Shown piece after piece: positions 1-9,061 of a stretch of DNA of 50,259 nt. The first letter of the stretch is position 1; every line of letters starts with the position of its first letter. Source of the stretch: Candidatus Roseilinea mizusawaensis (lineage in GTDB: Bacteria > Chloroflexota > Anaerolineae > J036 > Brachytrichaceae); assembly GCA_016841965.1 (NCBI GenBank), contig JAEANN010000031.1, forward strand, positions 1 to 50,259, in the 5' to 3' direction. The translations under genes were made by a program, and so were the position numbers. A model generated the notes under the pieces. The model saw only the letters and a list, made by a program, of their open reading frames with translations, made no database searches and had not been told where the DNA came from.

Positions 1-1
1 G

Positions 2-57
2 GAGAGTGCAGAGTGGAGAGTGCGGAGTGTTGAGTGCTGAGTGCAGAGTGACAAGTA
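2..57 (+). repeat. Heptanucleotide repeat array, GAGTG orientation
   Basis: Eight consecutive 7-base units, most ending in GAGTG (gagagtg, cagagtg, gagagtg, cggagtg, ttgagtg, ctgagtg, cagagtg, then a degenerate acaagta). It faces a second array at 71-294 built from the reverse complement of the same words, so the two could pair as a long imperfect hairpin. The left end is cut by the window edge. No coding function is proposed for the reading frames crossing it. Confidence 0.85.
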
Positions 58-70
58 CTGCCTACCACCC

Positions 71-294
71 ACTACTCATCGCTCAGCACTCACTACTCAC
101 TACTCATCGCTCGTCGCTCAGCACTCACTACTCACTACTCATCGCTCAGCACTCAGCACTCACTACTCACTACTCATCGCTCAGCACTCACTACTCACTA
201 CTCACTACTCATCGCTCAGCACTCACTACTCATCGCTCATCGCTCATCGCTCAGCACTCACTACTCACTACTCACTACTCATCGCCCAGCACTT
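71..294. repeat. Heptanucleotide repeat array, 32 units
   Basis: Thirty-two uninterrupted 7-base units made almost only of three words: actactc, atcgctc and agcactc, with single variants gtcgctc, atcgccc and a final agcactt. The period is strictly 7 and there are no unique spacers, so it is not CRISPR. The array runs into the 3' end of rfbB on the minus strand and supplies its stop codon. It is in the opposite orientation to the array at 2-57. Confidence 0.95.
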
Positions 295-1301
295 CCGTAC
301 TGCCGCTTGTAGTACTCCAGATACTCGCCGCTCTTCAGTTTGCGCCACCACCACTGATTGTTGACATACCAGCGCACGGTGTCTTCAATGGCCTGGGCGA
401 AGGTGTGTCGGCTGCTCCAGCCCAGCGCGCGCAACTTGCTGACATCGAGGGCGTAGCGCCGGTCGTGGCCGGGGCGATCTTTGACCGGCCGGATCAGCGC
501 ACGCGGCTTATCCAGCAGGTCGAGAATGGCGTGCGCCATGTCTATGTTGCGCGTTTCGACGCCGCTGCCCACGTTGTAACACTCGCCGGGCTGCCCTTTC
601 TCGAGCACCAGATCAATCCCGTCGCAGTGATCGAGCACATGCTGATAATCGCGCATTTGCAAGCCGTCGCCGTACAGGGGCAGGGGCAGATCATCAATGG
701 CATTGGTGATAAAGAGGGGAACGACTTTCTCCGGGTATTGATAGGGGCCGATGTTGTTGCTGCCGCGTGTGATGGTGACCGGCACGCCGAACGAGCGGCC
801 ATAGGCCAGACACATCAAATCGCCGCCGGCCTTGCTGGATGAATACGGGCTGCTGGGATGTAGCCGGTCGTCCTCTGTGCTGCGCAGCGGCTCTGCAATG
901 TCGCCGTACACTTCATCGGTGCTGATCTGATGGTAGCGTTCGACGCCAAATTCCCGCGCCGCCTCCAGCAACACATAGGTGCCGTACACGTCGGTCATGA
1001 TGAACGTGCCCGGCTCCATCAGCGAGCGGTCGACATGCGTATCGGCGGCAAAGTTGACGATGAGGGCCGGCGCGTGCTCGCGCATGGCCTGAAACACAGC
1101 CTCGCGGTCGGCGATGTCGCCACGCACAAAGGCGTAACGCCCCTCGAACTTCTCGGCGACATCTTTGAGGTTGTCGAGATTGCCGGCGTAGGTCAGCTTG
1201 TCGAAGACAACCACACGCCAATCCGAATGTTTCTCCAGCGCGTAACGCACATAGTTCGATCCGATGAAGCCGGCCCCACCGGTAATTAACACTGTTTTCA
1301 T
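279..1301 (-). CDS. rfbB: dTDP-glucose 4,6-dehydratase
   Basis: A 340-residue short-chain dehydrogenase of the extended type. It converts dTDP-glucose to dTDP-4-keto-6-deoxyglucose, the second step of dTDP-rhamnose synthesis for surface polysaccharide. Visible features are the N-terminal NAD-binding motif GGAGFIG (residues 8-14), the STDEVYGD segment and the active-site YSSSK. Length is normal for the family. The last few residues (SAGR) and the stop codon come from the heptanucleotide array at 71-294, so the original C-terminus may have been replaced. No Shine-Dalgarno sequence precedes the ATG. An extended -10 element lies only 9 nt upstream, which suggests a leaderless mRNA. No other rhamnose genes are in the window; they may lie beyond the left edge. 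Confidence 0.95.
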   Translation of the reverse strand: MKTVLITGGAGFIGSNYVRYALEKHSDWRVVVFDKLTYAGNLDNLKDVAEKFEGRYAFVRGDIADREAVFQAMREHAPALIVNFAADTHVDRSLMEPGTFIMTDVYGTYVLLEAAREFGVERYHQISTDEVYGDIAEPLRSTEDDRLHPSSPYSSSKAGGDLMCLAYGRSFGVPVTITRGSNNIGPYQYPEKVVPLFITNAIDDLPLPLYGDGLQMRDYQHVLDHCDGIDLVLEKGQPGECYNVGSGVETRNIDMAHAILDLLDKPRALIRPVKDRPGHDRRYALDVSKLRALGWSSRHTFAQAIEDTVRWYVNNQWWWRKLKSGEYLEYYKRQYGSAGR

Positions 1302-1310
1302 GGCGGGGGC

Positions 1311-1318
1311 ATTGTATC
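1311..1318 (-). promoter_or_regulatory. Extended -10 promoter element of rfbB
   Basis: On the minus strand the sequence reads TGATACAAT, a TG-extended -10 box. It ends 9 nt before the rfbB ATG at 1301, so transcription would begin within a few bases of the start codon. I see no convincing -35 box. The call rests on position and consensus only. Confidence 0.4.
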
Positions 1319-1327
1319 AAGTGACGC

Positions 1328-1356
1328 GAACACGCCGGCCTAAGGCCGGCGTGTTC
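1328..1356. terminator. Perfect 13-bp hairpin between the lipoprotein gene and rfbB
   Basis: An exact inverted repeat with 13-bp arms (right arm ggccggcgtgttc) and a 3-base loop taa. It lies downstream of the gene ending at 1473 and just upstream of rfbB, both on the minus strand. No T-run follows the stem on the minus strand, so it is a terminator-like or mRNA-stabilising hairpin rather than a classical intrinsic terminator. Confidence 0.55.
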
Positions 1357-1472
1357 AATCTTGCGCGCGAATTGATATGCCACGCAACCCCTCCCGCCAT
1401 GCTCTTCTGCGCTGAGATATACCTTCAGCGTCAGATCGAATGGTGGGATCTGCTGCGCCCTAACCGCCGCGA

Positions 1473-2609
1473 CTAACCGCCTCGCTTCTCCAGAATGATC
1501 ACACTGGAACCTTTGTCCGCTGGCGTGACTGTGATATTAAGGGTGCGATCCTGCTTGGTGAACTCGAGCGTGCGCATGTCACCCAACTCGCTTGCATCCG
1601 CCTTGGCCCAGCCCAGCTTGGGCAGCTCGGCCTCATAGAATTCAGCGATCGCAGCAGGAGCATCGTCTGCAGTAAAGGTGATCAGTCCACTTATCTGAGA
1701 CCTGTCTTTAGCGCTGGCCGGAATTGGAATGTCGTCCAATGGCTTTTGGGCTTCGCACTCTGCGGGCAGTTGAATGCTGGCAACATCGTTAACGGACTCG
1801 AGTTGATATTCCCAGTTGATGCTTCCCTCTGAGTCGCCGGCCAAAAGTAGGAGCTTGCCCCTGGCGGAGCCGATGTATTTGACCACCAACTTGCCATCCT
1901 GAGTCAGCCACACTTCCCCGCTGAATTCACCGACCTGTCCGGCGTTCAAGCTTGCTTGTTGCACTTGATAGCGATCAGTCACCAGACCATTGACAGTCAC
2001 ATTCTTCTCAACAAGGCGAAGATCCTCTATGCTGCCAAAGACATCGGCAGGTTGCATTATGGGTGATGAATTAGGCGGCAGCTCGTTGCTCGACAAGCTG
2101 ATGCACTGGGCGCTGCCTCCCTCTTCAGCATACCAGTACCTGACGCCTCCCAGAGTGATGATCTCGATATTCGTCGTAACGGGATTGCTGTCACTCAGCT
2201 GCGTCCCACTCATGCGAACGCGCTGGTCACCGGTTTGGGCTATCTCCGAAAGGAAGTCGGCTGTTGTCTTCAATTCTTTACCGTCTTCATCTTTGCCCTC
2301 GAACTGAATGGCGTAGCGAATGCGATAGCTATCCAGTGTATCTAACCCGCTTTGAATATTGTTGAAGCCCGTCAACTGTTGAGCAGAGTTGGGCTGTTCG
2401 GGTCGATCCATTCGGGCTTGCTCAGTCGGTTGGGTCGCTGCAGAAGCATTCTGAGCTGCGGGCTGCGCAGTCGCAGGCGCAGATTTTGTGGCTGGCTGGG
2501 TTGCCATTGGTGCCACCTGTGTAACACTTCCTTGCGGAGACGGCTCGCCGCCGCAAGCAGTCACAAGCAGTACACCACCGATCAAAAAGCCAAACAGTCT
2601 GACTTTCAT
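1473..2609 (-). CDS. Predicted lipoprotein, unknown function
   Basis: A 378-residue exported protein. The first 19 residues form a lipoprotein signal (MKVRLFGFLIGGVLLVTAC) with the lipobox LVTAC and Cys19 as the lipidated residue. A Pro/Ala/Thr/Gln-rich linker runs from about 20 to 75. A beta-rich central region (about 85-290) resembles LppX/LprG-type lipid-binding lipoproteins in layout. A C-terminal module (about 295-378) contains SAKDRSQISGLITFTAD and a predicted alpha-beta fold. The assignment to a lipid-binding fold is inference from composition only. The ATG is preceded by AAGGA at a suitable distance. It is probably expressed alone. Confidence 0.85.
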   Translation of the reverse strand: MKVRLFGFLIGGVLLVTACGGEPSPQGSVTQVAPMATQPATKSAPATAQPAAQNASAATQPTEQARMDRPEQPNSAQQLTGFNNIQSGLDTLDSYRIRYAIQFEGKDEDGKELKTTADFLSEIAQTGDQRVRMSGTQLSDSNPVTTNIEIITLGGVRYWYAEEGGSAQCISLSSNELPPNSSPIMQPADVFGSIEDLRLVEKNVTVNGLVTDRYQVQQASLNAGQVGEFSGEVWLTQDGKLVVKYIGSARGKLLLLAGDSEGSINWEYQLESVNDVASIQLPAECEAQKPLDDIPIPASAKDRSQISGLITFTADDAPAAIAEFYEAELPKLGWAKADASELGDMRTLEFTKQDRTLNITVTPADKGSSVIILEKRGG

Positions 2610-2974
2610 TGCAGTTTATCCTTTTCACGCAAAATTCTTTGACATCTAGCCATGATAGCTAGCCATGTCGGTATGGATAATAAGCCACAATGATGGACTA
2701 TTCCTGACTCACCGCTGACCCAACAGAGAAACCACCTGACACTGATGGATTGGGAACACGTTTTACGCAAAAGTCGCCGGGCGAAGGCCGCGCCCCCGCC
2801 CGGCGTCTGTGCGTGTGCGTCGGTTTAAGCTCAACCCAACCGGCGCGGCGCGCCGGCTGCGCGCGTTGAACGGGCAGTGAGCCGGCCGGGCAACACGCTC
2901 AGAGCTGGGTTGTATGCCGAAAGTGGTGCAAGATTAAACTTGCACCACTTTTGCACAAACCTCCAGACACTGCC
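2610..2974. other. Gene-free stretch between two minus-strand genes
   Basis: No credible gene is seen. It contains a short direct repeat (ctagccatg twice, about 2646-2668) just upstream of the lipoprotein gene, GC-rich palindromic blocks around 2840-2890, and the hairpin at 2920-2951 that ends the upstream gene. The promoter of the lipoprotein gene must lie here, but no consensus pair is convincing. Confidence 0.5.
2920..2951 (-). terminator. Hairpin terminator after the gene at 2975-4915
   Basis: Perfect 13-bp inverted repeat (left arm aaagtggtgcaag) around a 6-base loop, beginning 23 nt past the stop codon of the minus-strand gene. The arms end in AAA/TTT, giving a short T-run in the RNA on either strand. 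Likely an intrinsic terminator. Confidence 0.7.
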
Positions 2975-4915
2975 TCAGGGCTTCCTCACAATCGGCGTGT
3001 ACGCGGTAAACATGGCCTCGGCCACATAGATCTCGTCGTTGGCCACCGAAACCAAAGGCGTTGTAGGCTCGCGGCCGCGCCAGGCTACGGTCGGCAGCCC
3101 GCGCGTGCTCATAAACGGATAATGGTCATCGTGGTCAAAGACGTAGTCCGGGCGGGTCAGCGCCTGCACTTTTAAGCCGCCATCGTTCGGGTATTGCGCG
3201 CTGACCACGCGGTAGCATGTTCCGTTGTAGAGCACTTCGCCGGCCTGGAACAGCGCCGCGTACATCCGGCTATTGTTGTCGTCAAAGAACGAGACCAACA
3301 CGGCATCCGCAGCATTGCTGCCACACTGGAAGGAGCTTGCGGCGCTGGCAGCCTGGGCGCTCATTGGCGCGAGACGCGGCTGGAGCGCGGCCAGCTCCTG
3401 GCAGCGCGGATGCGTGGGTTCGGCCTGGCAATCCGGCAACGCAGGCGGCGCGCCGGTGTTCTGCGCCTCGCCTGCGCCGACAAGAGGCGATTCGGGTAAA
3501 GCCGGCTTCACTTCCTCATCGCCTGCATGGCGCTCCTCACGCTCAACCTCAACGCCCTCAACGGATACGCCGGCATCCCCCGGCGCTGCCGGCGCGCCGG
3601 CAAGCGCGAGCAGGGCGCCCCCGCTACCTTGTGCCCGGGCGATCACCGCGTTTGTGGCCACCGCGATGCGCGGCGAGTCCACATCGGCGGTCCCCGGCAC
3701 CGGCGCAATGGTCAGCGAGATGTTGCCCGCCGGCGTGATCTTCGTCGGCGTCGGGCTGGTGGCGCAGTCCAGGCCGTCCTGAACCAGGGCATAGCGAATT
3801 GCTCCCTGGGCGGCGGTTTGACTGTAACGCTCCCACACCAGATGCACCCAATTGCTGATCCCATGGCCGGCGGCGATACGCACACCACCCTCGTCCGTGG
3901 TGGTCACGGCGTTCGACACGTTGAGGATATCACACCTTTCCAGATCAGAGAATTGCACCCCTCTCACGTAAATATCTCCGTCGAAAGATACATCGTTCAA
4001 GTGCGTCCAGGCGACGAAGCTACGGTTGGTGTGAGGATTAATCGCCATGTCGAGATCAAGCTCTTGGCCAGAATAATCCACACCATTGCTGAGGATAAAA
4101 CAGTTTGAGCTGGGTGAATTCGCCAAGTTATCAAATTCCCGCCAGTACACGCTGTCTCCGCCGCCACTTTGACCAATCCAGGCGATCTGCGAATAGGCTC
4201 CACTGAAGAAACTTCGGGTCACGCGTGGCAAGTACTGTGAAAACTGGCCGGAGGCGCAGCCTGTGCCCTGCGACACAATGACGGGCGCGCTGGCGAATGT
4301 CGCATTCGACACCACCTGGCGGTAATAGATGGTGCTGGTCGGATTGGCTTGCGCCCAGACCACCACGCTGGTGCCGTCTGCCCTGACGGCGAGTTGAGGC
4401 GTGTTGCTATCGCCGACAAGGGGATTGGACACATGAGCGGGGCCGGCTGCATACGCCAGCGTCGCTGTGTTCACTCGCGCCCACCATGTCTGGTAACTGC
4501 TTGAGCCAGAACGGTAGCGCCAAACGACATACAACCAGCCGCCCTGCTCAACCATTTGGGGCTGGTCGTCTTCCCCGAAGTTGTTCGTCAGTTGGACAGG
4601 GCTACCGACCAGTTGGCCGGCGGCGTTCATGCGCTGCAAGAACAGCTCATTGTCCCCGGCTGTGGTGTAGCCGATGAACAAGACAAAGCGCTCGTTGCCG
4701 GAGGCGACGATGATCGGCGTGGTGTCGGTGATGACCTGGACGGAATCCTGACGCGAGATTTCTCTGGTTGGGCGCCATTGTGGCAGGATGGTGAAACAGC
4801 CGGCCAAAAAAGTGGCTGCGCCAAACAGCATGCCGAGGACAAACAGCCGCTTGGGCCAGTAGTCTGGTCCCGAAGCTGCCGCGGATGGGATGAGACGAGA
4901 CAAAAACCTTTTCAC
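2975..4915 (-). CDS. Secreted repeat (propeller-like) protein, unknown function
   Basis: A 646-residue exported protein. The N-terminus has a basic stretch, a hydrophobic segment (about residues 24-39) and a possible lipobox FLAGC with Cys40. It therefore seems anchored to the outer face of the membrane despite an unusually long n-region. Residues 60-400 contain repeated strands with motifs such as FVLFIGYT, WLYVVWRYR, TSVVVWAQ and RSFVAWTH, the pattern of sialidase-like beta-propeller blades. From about 420 the sequence is Ala/Pro/Glu-rich, followed by another beta-rich part. Start is GTG at 4915 with AAAGGAG just upstream. I do not recognise a catalytic site, so no activity is proposed. Confidence 0.8.
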   Translation of the reverse strand: MKRFLSRLIPSAAASGPDYWPKRLFVLGMLFGAATFLAGCFTILPQWRPTREISRQDSVQVITDTTPIIVASGNERFVLFIGYTTAGDNELFLQRMNAAGQLVGSPVQLTNNFGEDDQPQMVEQGGWLYVVWRYRSGSSSYQTWWARVNTATLAYAAGPAHVSNPLVGDSNTPQLAVRADGTSVVVWAQANPTSTIYYRQVVSNATFASAPVIVSQGTGCASGQFSQYLPRVTRSFFSGAYSQIAWIGQSGGGDSVYWREFDNLANSPSSNCFILSNGVDYSGQELDLDMAINPHTNRSFVAWTHLNDVSFDGDIYVRGVQFSDLERCDILNVSNAVTTTDEGGVRIAAGHGISNWVHLVWERYSQTAAQGAIRYALVQDGLDCATSPTPTKITPAGNISLTIAPVPGTADVDSPRIAVATNAVIARAQGSGGALLALAGAPAAPGDAGVSVEGVEVEREERHAGDEEVKPALPESPLVGAGEAQNTGAPPALPDCQAEPTHPRCQELAALQPRLAPMSAQAASAASSFQCGSNAADAVLVSFFDDNNSRMYAALFQAGEVLYNGTCYRVVSAQYPNDGGLKVQALTRPDYVFDHDDHYPFMSTRGLPTVAWRGREPTTPLVSVANDEIYVAEAMFTAYTPIVRKP

Positions 4916-5152
4916 AACTTTTCTCCTTTCAGTTCTACTCAGTTGTATTCCGACTCACATGCGATCAGCGTAGGGCAGCAGCGTCCACACAGCGTCCACA
5001 CGCAGGTTCGCAGGGGATGCGCAGGGCAACTTGTCTCGGCGCTGACAGAATGCAGACAGCCGGTCCCTCCCGCTGACATATGGGCCGGCGAAACTGCCGC
5101 CGGCATGGCTGGCCCGTTGCCCATCGCCCACTGCCAGCGTAAGATACGGCGC

Positions 5153-6469
5153 ATGTCCGAGCAAATAATTCCCGAAGATGGCATGACGATCACGCGCGAT
5201 ACCACGCTGAAGCCGGGTGTGTACTATCTGCCCAACGGCCTGCACATTACGCGGGACGGCGTGACGCTGGACGGCAACGGCGCGCTCCTGATCGGCGACG
5301 GGTGTCGTGGGCGGGGGGTGTCGGTCAATCAGCGCAGCGGCGTGACCATTCGGAATTTGCGGGTCGAGCGCTTCTATCACGGCATCTGGGTCAACGCCGG
5401 CGCCAACATTCGGGTGGAGGGCTGTCAGGTGACGCGCACCCACGAACTGGCCGGGCCGGATGTTTTTCTGGATGTGTGGCGCGATCGCAGCCAGGCCTAT
5501 GGCGGCGGCATCTTTTTCAGTGGGGTCATCGACAGCTTTGTGCTAAGCAACGACGTGCAGCACCAGCAAAACGGCATCCTGTTGTATGGCTGCAACCGCG
5601 TCGAAGTGGCCGGCAACAATGCCTCATACAACAGCGGCTACGGCATCCTGCTCTACGAATCCTCGGACAACACGGTGGAACACAACACGGCTGACTTCTG
5701 TTGTCGCATCTACCACTATCAGGCTGACGGCGAGCGCTATCACAATGGAGCCGACGCCGCCGGCCTGGTCATCATGTGTAGTTCATCGCGCAACATCATC
5801 CGCCACAACCGGCTGCGCAGCGGCGGCGATGGTGTGTTCCTGGGCGGCTTTCACCGTGATCACATCAAAGTGCCGTGCAACGACAACCTGTTCGAGCACA
5901 ACGACGGCAGCAACAGCCCCAACATTGCGTTCGAGGCCACCTTCTCACAACGCAACATCTTCCGCGACAACCGGGCCGACCACTGCAACTATGGATTCTG
6001 GCTGGGCTATTCCAGCCATACGCTGGTGGAGCGCAACAGCATCCGGGGCAATCGCATCGCCGGCATCGCTATCGAACAGGGGCATCACAACACCATCAGC
6101 GGCAACACGTTCGAGCGCAACGGCGCAGGCGCGCAATTGTGGGCCGCAGCGCAGCCGGCGTTTGCCGAATGGTTCCCCGAATGCGCAGAGAGCTATGAGA
6201 CGGCGCTCATCGACAACATCTTTCGCCGGCAAGAGATTGGGGTTCACATCTGGTCCGAACGTAGCGCGCGCGAGCCGGCCGCGCGCTGCCATCATTTCAC
6301 CCTGCGCGGCAACGCCATCGTGGACAACCGGATCGGCGTGCTGATTGAACGCGCGCGCGACAGTGTGGCGCAGGGCAACCGGATTGCCGGCAACGTGGAG
6401 GCCGGCGTGAAGCTGGTGGGCGCGCGCGATGTACTGGTCGAGGGCAATCAGATGGATGTTCCGGTGTGA
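5153..6469 (+). CDS. Right-handed beta-helix (NosD-like) protein
   Basis: A 438-residue protein built almost wholly of parallel beta-helix (PbH1) turns. From residue 15 onward, repeats such as GVTIRNLRVERF, GILLYGCNRVEVAGN, GILLYESSDNTVEHN and GIAIEQGHHNTISGN recur about every 22-24 residues. Such proteins are carbohydrate-active enzymes or surface and spore-coat-like proteins, and the fold alone does not say which. No signal peptide is evident from the chosen ATG. In-frame upstream codons exist (for example near 5104), so the start is uncertain and the Shine-Dalgarno is weak. It is divergent from the propeller-like gene, with a 237-bp gap that holds an 11-bp direct repeat (cagcgtccaca). Confidence 0.8.
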   Translation: MSEQIIPEDGMTITRDTTLKPGVYYLPNGLHITRDGVTLDGNGALLIGDGCRGRGVSVNQRSGVTIRNLRVERFYHGIWVNAGANIRVEGCQVTRTHELAGPDVFLDVWRDRSQAYGGGIFFSGVIDSFVLSNDVQHQQNGILLYGCNRVEVAGNNASYNSGYGILLYESSDNTVEHNTADFCCRIYHYQADGERYHNGADAAGLVIMCSSSRNIIRHNRLRSGGDGVFLGGFHRDHIKVPCNDNLFEHNDGSNSPNIAFEATFSQRNIFRDNRADHCNYGFWLGYSSHTLVERNSIRGNRIAGIAIEQGHHNTISGNTFERNGAGAQLWAAAQPAFAEWFPECAESYETALIDNIFRRQEIGVHIWSERSAREPAARCHHFTLRGNAIVDNRIGVLIERARDSVAQGNRIAGNVEAGVKLVGARDVLVEGNQMDVPV

Positions 6470-6540
6470 CCGGTGGACGTTGTGCTCCGCTGGGCTGCGC
6501 GCCGCGAGGAGGCAGCGCGTTAGCAGGGGCATGTGAGCGG

Positions 6541-7638
6541 TCAGGCAAAGCGTGTTTCGCTCAATCCTCTCAATCGCTCGGCGGCCTGCTCGGCGGTCAG
6601 GTCGCGCTGCGGCTGGGCCAGCATCTCGTAGCCAACCATAAACTTGCGCACGGTGGCCGAACGCAACAGCGGCGGGTAGAAATGCAGGTGCATCTGCCAT
6701 TCCTCGTGCGCGTCGCCATCGTAGGGGGCCTGGTGCACCCCCATCGTGTAGGGGAAAGAAACCTCGAACAGGTTGTCGTAGCGCGTGGTGATGCGCTTGA
6801 GCGCATCGGCCAGGCTGTCGCGCTCATCGGGCGTCAGCTCCACGATGCGCCGGATGTGCCGGTGCGGCAGGATCATTGTCTCGAACGGCCACACCGCCCA
6901 GTAGGGAACCAGGCATGTGAAGTGCGCATTATCAAAGATCACACGCGCGCCCTCGCGGCGCTCGATGTCGAGATAGTCCACCAAAAGCGGAGAGCGATTG
7001 AGGACTGACGATTGAGCATTGTCCGAGAGATGACGCCCCGTCAGCCAAGCAAGCTGGGCGCGCTGTTCTTTGGCCGGCTCGGTGGGCAGATGCCGGCTGG
7101 CCCACAACTGCCCGTGCGGATGCGGGTTGCTGCACCCCATGATCTCGCCTTTGTTCTCGAAAAGCTGCACATAGGTGATGTCGTCGCGCGCACCCAGTTC
7201 CTCGCACTGCGCGATCCACGCATCCACCACCGCGCGAATCTGCGAAGGGGGCAACTGCGCCAGCGTGAGATCGTGGCGCGGTGAAAAGCAAATCACCCGA
7301 CACACGCCGGACTCGGCAGAGGCGCGCAGGAGCGCGGCAGCAGAGGAAACATGCTGCCGCCCTGCTTCGTTGCTTGCCTGATCTTGCGCTTGCAGCAGCG
7401 CGGGGAAGTCGTTGTCGAACACATAGACGCCGGTGTAGGGTGGATTGACAGCGCCATTGGCCCGCGCGTTGCCCGGACACAGGTAGCACGTCGGATCATA
7501 GGTGGGCGACTGCTCGAGGGGGCGCTTCTCGACGGCGCCAAGCCAGGGCCGGGTGGCGCGTTGCGGTGACACCAGAATCCACTCATCGGTCAAGGGGTTA
7601 TAGCGGCGGTGCGGCTGTGTCACATGCAATTGGGTCAT
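6541..7638 (-). CDS. galT: Galactose-1-phosphate uridylyltransferase
   Basis: A 365-residue Leloir pathway enzyme that exchanges galactose-1-phosphate and UDP-glucose for UDP-galactose and glucose-1-phosphate. The catalytic NPHPHGQ motif is at residues 171-177, with His175 as the expected nucleophile. CYLC (51-54) gives metal-ligand cysteines. A good Shine-Dalgarno (AGGAG) precedes the ATG. An oddity lies at residues about 205-214 ([10 protein letters not shown]): they are encoded by four 7-base units (6996-7023) of the heptanucleotide type seen elsewhere, so this loop seems to be a repeat-derived insertion. The gene is next to an LCP protein, consistent with cell-surface glycan work. Confidence 0.95.
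   Translation of the reverse strand: MTQLHVTQPHRRYNPLTDEWILVSPQRATRPWLGAVEKRPLEQSPTYDPTCYLCPGNARANGAVNPPYTGVYVFDNDFPALLQAQDQASNEAGRQHVSSAAALLRASAESGVCRVICFSPRHDLTLAQLPPSQIRAVVDAWIAQCEELGARDDITYVQLFENKGEIMGCSNPHPHGQLWASRHLPTEPAKEQRAQLAWLTGRHLSDNAQSSVLNRSPLLVDYLDIERREGARVIFDNAHFTCLVPYWAVWPFETMILPHRHIRRIVELTPDERDSLADALKRITTRYDNLFEVSFPYTMGVHQAPYDGDAHEEWQMHLHFYPPLLRSATVRKFMVGYEMLAQPQRDLTAEQAAERLRGLSETRFA
6996..7023. repeat. Heptanucleotide units inside galT
   Basis: Four units gattgag, gactgac, gattgag, cattgtc in strict 7-base register within the galT coding sequence. Twenty-eight bases plus neighbours keep the frame open. The words are similar in style to those in the array at 71-294. Confidence 0.6.
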
Positions 7639-7674
7639 GATGCTCCTGATGAAACGAGGGTATGGCAGTCACGG

Positions 7675-9018
7675 TCAGGGGGCCGGCGCAGACGTGGACG
7701 GCATCTGAAAGTCATCGCCCAGGATGACCAGGGCGTCGAGCGGTTGTGCGGCGTCTGGCTGCGTTACCACGATGGACACCGGCAGGCCAAGCGCGGCTGC
7801 CAGGCGGGCCGTGTAGGCCGGCCGGCCTTTGTAGTCGATGATGACAGTTCTTGGATAGTCGCCCACGGCATTGCCCAGTTCGGCCACGGTGAACCCCTGA
7901 CTCTCCAGATAAGCCTTGGCCGTGGCGGCCAGACCTTGCACCTGTGTGCCGTTGTACACGGCGATGCGACCCGGCTCGGGTGTGGCATTGACTGTGTCAA
8001 CCAGATCGGGCGGGGGCGGGTTGTAGAGCTTCTCGCGCAACTCGCGCAGCCGATCGCGGATGGGAATCAGCACACTGCCGCCCTGCGGCGTCGTCCAGGC
8101 CTGCACCGACGTTTCGTCGATAACCACGCGCGCGATCTTGTCCTGGGGAATATCTTTGGCCAGCATGGCCAGTTGCACAACTTCGAGGGGACTGAGATCG
8201 GTGCGAATAGAGTCTTGCAGGGTAGTAAGAATCTGCGGCGCATTGGGCAGCACTTTAGTGATTGCATCGGTGCTGAGCATCGCGTCGCGCAGCGCCATGA
8301 TCACCTGCTGCTGGCGCCGCATGCGCTCGAAGTCGCTGGAGCCGTGGCGGGTGCGCGCATACTTCAGCGCGGTCGCGCCGTCCATGTGATGCCAGCCGGC
8401 GCTGATCGCAAAGGGATCGTAGCCGTAGCTGTCGTTGGGGAAAGCCTGATCGTTGATATCCTGACTGACGTAGATATCAATGCCGCCCACGAGATCGACC
8501 AGCCTGACCAGGGCATTGAAATTGACGCGGGCAAAATGATGCACCGGAATGCCGAAGTTGTATTCGACCGTTTGCATGGCGAACTGCGGGCCGCCATACA
8601 CGTGCGCGGTGTTGATGCGGTCCTGGCCGCGATTGGGCAGCGGCACGTACAGGTCGCGTGGAATGCTCATCATGCCGGCAGTTGCCGACTGTGGATCGAT
8701 GGTGAGCAAAATTAACGTGTCGGTGCGCGCGGTGTCAGGGTCTTGGTCAGGGCGCTGATCGATGCCCATGAGCAAAATATTGACGCGCTCGACGCCTTGC
8801 CAGCGACTGACATCATTCAGGGGCAAAACAGGGGCAATCGTAGGTGGCTGCAAATTGCTGTTGACCGCTGCGTTCAGCCGGCGTGTGAGATGGGTGGCGA
8901 CATTCAGCGCCAGCGCAGCGGCTGCCGGCAGCACAATCAACGCCAGCGCAACAGCAATAACGACCATCAGCAACGGGCCGGCGCGACGCCGGCTCCGGTT
9001 CGGTTCAGAAAACTTCAT
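7675..9018 (-). CDS. LytR-CpsA-Psr (LCP) family cell wall protein
   Basis: A 447-residue membrane-anchored protein. A single N-terminal transmembrane helix spans about 15-38. The LCP domain (about 90-250) shows RDLYVPLP and the conserved D-x-R-R-Q-Q type region FERMRRQQQVIMALRDA. A C-terminal LytR_C domain is at about 345-435 (RIAVYNGTQVQGLAATA). Family members transfer lipid-linked polymers such as wall polysaccharide onto peptidoglycan or cell-wall proteins outside the membrane. Chloroflexota are thought to have a single membrane, which fits. It lies 36 nt upstream of galT on the same strand, so the two may be co-transcribed. Confidence 0.92.
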   Translation of the reverse strand: MKFSEPNRSRRRAGPLLMVVIAVALALIVLPAAAALALNVATHLTRRLNAAVNSNLQPPTIAPVLPLNDVSRWQGVERVNILLMGIDQRPDQDPDTARTDTLILLTIDPQSATAGMMSIPRDLYVPLPNRGQDRINTAHVYGGPQFAMQTVEYNFGIPVHHFARVNFNALVRLVDLVGGIDIYVSQDINDQAFPNDSYGYDPFAISAGWHHMDGATALKYARTRHGSSDFERMRRQQQVIMALRDAMLSTDAITKVLPNAPQILTTLQDSIRTDLSPLEVVQLAMLAKDIPQDKIARVVIDETSVQAWTTPQGGSVLIPIRDRLRELREKLYNPPPPDLVDTVNATPEPGRIAVYNGTQVQGLAATAKAYLESQGFTVAELGNAVGDYPRTVIIDYKGRPAYTARLAAALGLPVSIVVTQPDAAQPLDALVILGDDFQMPSTSAPAP

Positions 9019-9061
9019 AGCGAGATTTGCGAACGGTGGCGCCCACGCTCAGCGTCGCAGA

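Noticed and set aside
2-294. CRISPR array
   Set aside because: The period is 7 with no unique spacers and no cas genes nearby.
6-842. Long plus-strand frames across the heptanucleotide array and antisense to rfbB
   Set aside because: The N-terminal parts are low-complexity translations of the 7-mers and the rest is the shadow of rfbB on the other strand. No ribosome binding site.
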